Origin: Achromobacter sp. Marseille-Q4962
GTDB taxonomy: Bacteria > Pseudomonadota > Gammaproteobacteria > Burkholderiales > Burkholderiaceae_B
Length of the DNA: 64,000 nt
Assembly: GCF_943737005.1 (NCBI RefSeq)
Contig: NZ_CALSFU010000007.1
Location: 151,116-215,115 of the forward strand
Direction of reading: 5' to 3'
Shown: in pieces, positions 59,288-64,000 of the stretch
Numbering within the stretch: position 1 is the stretch's first letter
Layout of the letters: the number at the start of each line of letters is the position of its first letter
Notes under the pieces: model-generated
What the model saw: the letters and a program-made list of their open reading frames with translations, nothing else
Database searches by the model: none
What the model was told of the DNA's origin: nothing
Program-made: the position numbers and the translations under genes

Positions 59288-59343
59288 AGCGCCCCTGGCG
59301 GGGCGCTGACGGCCGGACGGCGCGGAAAGCGCCGCGCCGTCCG
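59288..59343 (-). terminator. Two tandem hairpins downstream of pgk
   Basis: Minus strand order after pgk: a 12-bp stem (59314-59325 with 59332-59343), then an 8-bp stem AGCGCCCC/GGGGCGCT (59288-59307). Neither has a T-run; the IS remnant starts right after the second stem and may have displaced it. Confidence 0.5.
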
Positions 59344-59362
59344 ATGCGGATGCGAAGCGCGC

Positions 59363-60556
<1,194 letters not shown>

Positions 60557-60588
60557 GGGATTCGTTCTCCTGCGGAGGTTCGTGCAAA

Positions 60589-60634
60589 GGGGACGAACCC
60601 GCTTTCCGCCCGCGCGGAAAGCAAATCCGTCCCC
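60589..60634. other. Nested hairpin between gap and pgk
   Basis: Outer 7-bp stem GGGGACG/CGTCCCC (60589-60595, 60628-60634) encloses a 9-bp stem GCTTTCCGC/GCGGAAAGC (60601-60609, 60614-60622). It has no T-run, so it is more likely an mRNA processing or stability element than a terminator. Confidence 0.5.
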
Positions 60635-60656
60635 TCCGGGCTTGCCGTCAGGCGGC

Positions 60657-61682
<1,026 letters not shown>

Positions 61683-63722
61683 TTACAAAACCTGCTTGAC
61701 GGTCTCGGCCACCTTGTCGGCGGTCAGCCCGAAGAACTTGAACAGCGTGCCGGCGGGGGCCGATTCGCCGTAGCGGTCGATGCCGACCACGGCGCCTTCC
61801 AGGCCCACGTACTTGTGCCAGAAGGCCGTGACGCCCGCTTCCACCGCCACGCGCGGCAGGCCGGGCGGCAGCACGGCGCGCTTCCAGCCGGCGTCCTGGC
61901 GGTCGAACACGTCGGTGCTGGGCATGGACACCACGCGCACCGCGATGCCTTCCTTGGCAAGCTGGGCCTGCGCATCGAGCGCGATGGACACTTCCGAACC
62001 CGTGGCGATGATGACGGCGCGCGCGCCCTCGGCGTCGCGCAGCACGTAGCCGCCGCGCGAAATGGCTTGCAGCGTGGCCGCGTCGCGCTCCACGTAGGGC
62101 AGGTTCTGGCGCGAGAGCAGCAGCGCGGTGGGACCGCCGTCATGCACGTCCATGCCGATGCTGGCCGGGCGCGTGACGGCCGCGTTCCAGGCCACGGCGG
62201 TCTCGGCCGTGTCGCAGGGGCGCCAGACCGACAGGTTGGGAATCAGGCGCAGACTGGACGCGTGCTCGATGGACTGGTGCGTGGGGCCGTCTTCGCCCAG
62301 GCCGATGGAGTCGTGCGTGAACACGTGCACCACGCGCTGCTTCATGAGCGCGGCCATGCGGATGGCGTTGCGGGAGTAATCGGAAAAGGTCAGGAAGGTG
62401 CCGCCGAACGGCAGGTAGCCGCCATGCAGGGCGATGCCGTTCATGATGGCGGCCATGCCGAATTCGCGCACGCCGTAGTTGATGTGGCGGCCGAACTGGA
62501 GGCCCTTGCCGTCGCCGGCGCGCACCGCGGCCACGCCCTTCCAGTCGGTGTAGTTGGAGCCGGTGAGGTCGGCCGAGCCGCCCAGCAGCTCGGGCAGCGC
62601 CTGCGCCAGCGCGGCGATGGCGAACTGCGAGGCCTTGCGGGTGGCCGCGGTTTCGGCCTTCTGTGCGGTGGCTTCCAGGAATGCCTGGAACTGCGCGGCG
62701 TAGCCGGCGGGCAGCTCGCCCTTCATGCGGCGCCGGAATTCGGCGGCCAGTTCGGGATACTGCTCGGCGTAGGCGTCGAAGGCCGACTGCCATTCGGCCT
62801 GGGCGGCCGCGCCGGCCTTGCGGGCGTCCCAGCCGTCGTAGACCGGCTGCGGGATCTGGAACGGCTCGGCGCTCCAGCCCAGGGCCGCGCGGGTGGCGGC
62901 GATTTCGTCCTTGCCCAGCGGCGCGCCGTGCACGTTGTGGGTGCCCGCCATGTTGGGCGCGCCCTTGCCGATCACGGTGCGGCACACGATGAGGGTCGGC
63001 TTTTCCGACTGGCCGCGCGCCGCCTTGATCGCCGCGTCCACGGCGGCCACGTCGTGGCCGTCCACGCCGCGGATGACGTTCCAGCCGTAGCCCTCGAAAC
63101 GCTTGGCGGTGTCGTCGGCGAACCAGTGCTCGACGTGGCCGTCGATGGAAATGCCGTTGTCGTCATACAGCACCACCAGCTTGGACAGCTTCAGCGTGCC
63201 GGCCAGCGAGCAGACCTCGTGCGAGATGCCTTCCATGAGGCAGCCGTCGCCCGTGAAGGCGTAGGTGTGGTGATCGACGATGGTGTGGCCGGGCTTGTTG
63301 AATTCGGCGGCCAGCAGCGCCTCGGCCAGCGCCATGCCCACGGCGTTGCCCAGGCCCTGGCCCAGCGGGCCGGTGGTGGTTTCCACGCCCGGGGTGATGC
63401 CGACTTCGGGGTGGCCCGGGGTCTTGGAATGCAGCTGGCGGAAATTCTTCAGCTCCTCGATGGGCAGGTCGTAGCCCGTGAGGTGCAGCAGCGCGTAGAT
63501 CAGCATGGAGCCGTGGCCGTTGGACAGCACGAAGCGGTCGCGGTTGGCCCAGGCGGGGTCGTTCGGGTTGTGGCGCAGGTGATTGATCCAGAGCGCCTGG
63601 GCGATTTCGGCCATCCCCATCGGCGCCCCCGGGTGTCCGGAGTTGGCTTGTTGCACGGCGTCCATCGCGAGGGCGCGGATGGCATCCGCCAGGGCAGGGT
63701 TGGGGGCGGTCGGATTGCTCAT
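61683..63722 (-). CDS. tkt: Transketolase, 679 residues
   Basis: ThDP enzyme of the pentose phosphate pathway moving two-carbon units between sugars. Motifs are [20 protein letters not shown], the ThDP box [15 protein letters not shown] with [14 protein letters not shown] about 30 residues on, the catalytic Glu/His region [19 protein letters not shown] and [13 protein letters not shown] block (here [19 protein letters not shown]). The length is usual for bacterial Tkt (about 665). ATG 63722 is conserved; an in-frame upstream start would be off the family. It is the first gene of the tkt-gap-pgk operon. Confidence 0.97.
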   Translation of the reverse strand: MSNPTAPNPALADAIRALAMDAVQQANSGHPGAPMGMAEIAQALWINHLRHNPNDPAWANRDRFVLSNGHGSMLIYALLHLTGYDLPIEELKNFRQLHSKTPGHPEVGITPGVETTTGPLGQGLGNAVGMALAEALLAAEFNKPGHTIVDHHTYAFTGDGCLMEGISHEVCSLAGTLKLSKLVVLYDDNGISIDGHVEHWFADDTAKRFEGYGWNVIRGVDGHDVAAVDAAIKAARGQSEKPTLIVCRTVIGKGAPNMAGTHNVHGAPLGKDEIAATRAALGWSAEPFQIPQPVYDGWDARKAGAAAQAEWQSAFDAYAEQYPELAAEFRRRMKGELPAGYAAQFQAFLEATAQKAETAATRKASQFAIAALAQALPELLGGSADLTGSNYTDWKGVAAVRAGDGKGLQFGRHINYGVREFGMAAIMNGIALHGGYLPFGGTFLTFSDYSRNAIRMAALMKQRVVHVFTHDSIGLGEDGPTHQSIEHASSLRLIPNLSVWRPCDTAETAVAWNAAVTRPASIGMDVHDGGPTALLLSRQNLPYVERDAATLQAISRGGYVLRDAEGARAVIIATGSEVSIALDAQAQLAKEGIAVRVVSMPSTDVFDRQDAGWKRAVLPPGLPRVAVEAGVTAFWHKYVGLEGAVVGIDRYGESAPAGTLFKFFGLTADKVAETVKQVL

Positions 63723-63930
63723 TCGGAAGGCTCTTTGAAACCGGCGCCGGCAAGACGGATATGGGGCCGGTTGAGTAGGTTGCGAAGCCAGGGATTTTAC
63801 CATCCAGGGATTACCCCAGCGCCATCGCCCGGACGCCCGACCTGTCCCGCCGCGGCGCCTCGCCCGGGCGGACCGGCAGGTGCAGCGCCGCGCCCCGGCG
63901 CCGGGCCCCTGCCGCGGAAACGGCGGCGGT
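63723..63930. other. Upstream region of the tkt operon
   Basis: No gene is supported. The region must contain the tkt promoter on the minus strand; I cannot pick a clear pair of boxes. The 3' part is very GC-rich. Confidence 0.4.
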
Positions 63931-64000
63931 GGTAGGCTACGCGCTTTACCGCAACCCCGGAGGCGCGTCTCCGGGGTTGCGGTAAAGCGCGTAGCCTACC
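63931..64000. repeat. Perfect 32-bp inverted repeat at the window edge
   Basis: Arms 63931-63962 and 63969-64000 are exact reverse complements with a 6-base spacer (GCGCGT). The arms begin GGTAGGCTACGCGCTTTACC and end CCCCGGAG at the spacer. The repeat could continue beyond the window. It has no T-run at the visible end. Confidence 0.95.

Overview
The window is a GC-rich, gene-dense piece of a betaproteobacterial chromosome. It looks like the Alcaligenaceae, Bordetella/Achromobacter type. I base this on codon use, on the number of tripartite-tricarboxylate 'Bug' binding proteins (three without transporter partners), on many LysR- and IclR-regulated carbon-acquisition cassettes, and on an IS110-family remnant resembling what I remember of Bordetella IS1663. 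No species call is possible from sequence alone. All coordinates come from reading the sequence; family names come from recognised motifs, not database searches.

Layout. 1-2.3 kb: the start of a leftward DNA-repair (AddB/RecB-like) gene, a 50-residue membrane peptide, an MFS transporter and tRNA-Arg(CCT). 2.4-5.7 kb: a LysR regulator divergent from a TauD-like dioxygenase and a Bug protein. 6-7.2 kb: a PBP7-type endopeptidase with a histone-H1-like linker. 7.2-12.1 kb: an RHH protein, a zinc alcohol dehydrogenase behind an FNR-type box, a PfpI protein, YbaK, a XerD-type recombinase and a LysR. 12.2-18.6 kb: two ThDP enzymes, glutaryl-CoA dehydrogenase, an orphan DctP protein and a MaoC protein. 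18.7-23.1 kb: an IclR regulator and a leftward ureohydrolase plus polar amino-acid ABC operon with a sigma-54-like promoter. 23.2-30.1 kb: an MFS transporter, a LysR, an orphan AapJ-like protein, and a Bug/3-oxoadipate CoA-transferase/IclR operon.

30.1-36.8 kb: leftward housekeeping genes fba, purC, a small membrane protein plus dsbB, purE, purK and tsaC. 36.9-50 kb: mixed accessory and housekeeping genes, including an SMP-30 lactonase, a dicarboxylate symporter, a second-type infA, an M23 peptidase, mogA, a PiT phosphate carrier, azlCD, cbpAM behind a sigma-32-like promoter, two GSTs, a DHCW cupin and a VOC protein. 50.1-55.4 kb: a tightly overlapped operon of a PHA-synthase-like DUF3141 protein, phosphotransacetylase, acyl kinase and enoyl-ACP reductase. 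55.4-59.3 kb: a SulP transporter, a third Bug gene and the IS remnant. 59.4-63.7 kb: the pgk, gap and tkt operon. The window ends in a perfect 32-bp inverted repeat.

How the parts relate. The tkt-gap-pgk genes and the fba-purC-purE-purK-tsaC genes are all leftward and collinear. In relatives I know they are one block joined through pyk. Here about 22 kb of other genes and an IS remnant separate them, and pyk is absent. The accessory cassettes point to life on organic acids, aromatic-derived acids and guanidino or amino compounds. Regulation visible in the DNA includes sigma-54, sigma-32, FNR-type and IclR-type sites. I found no CRISPR array, rRNA, prophage or defence island.
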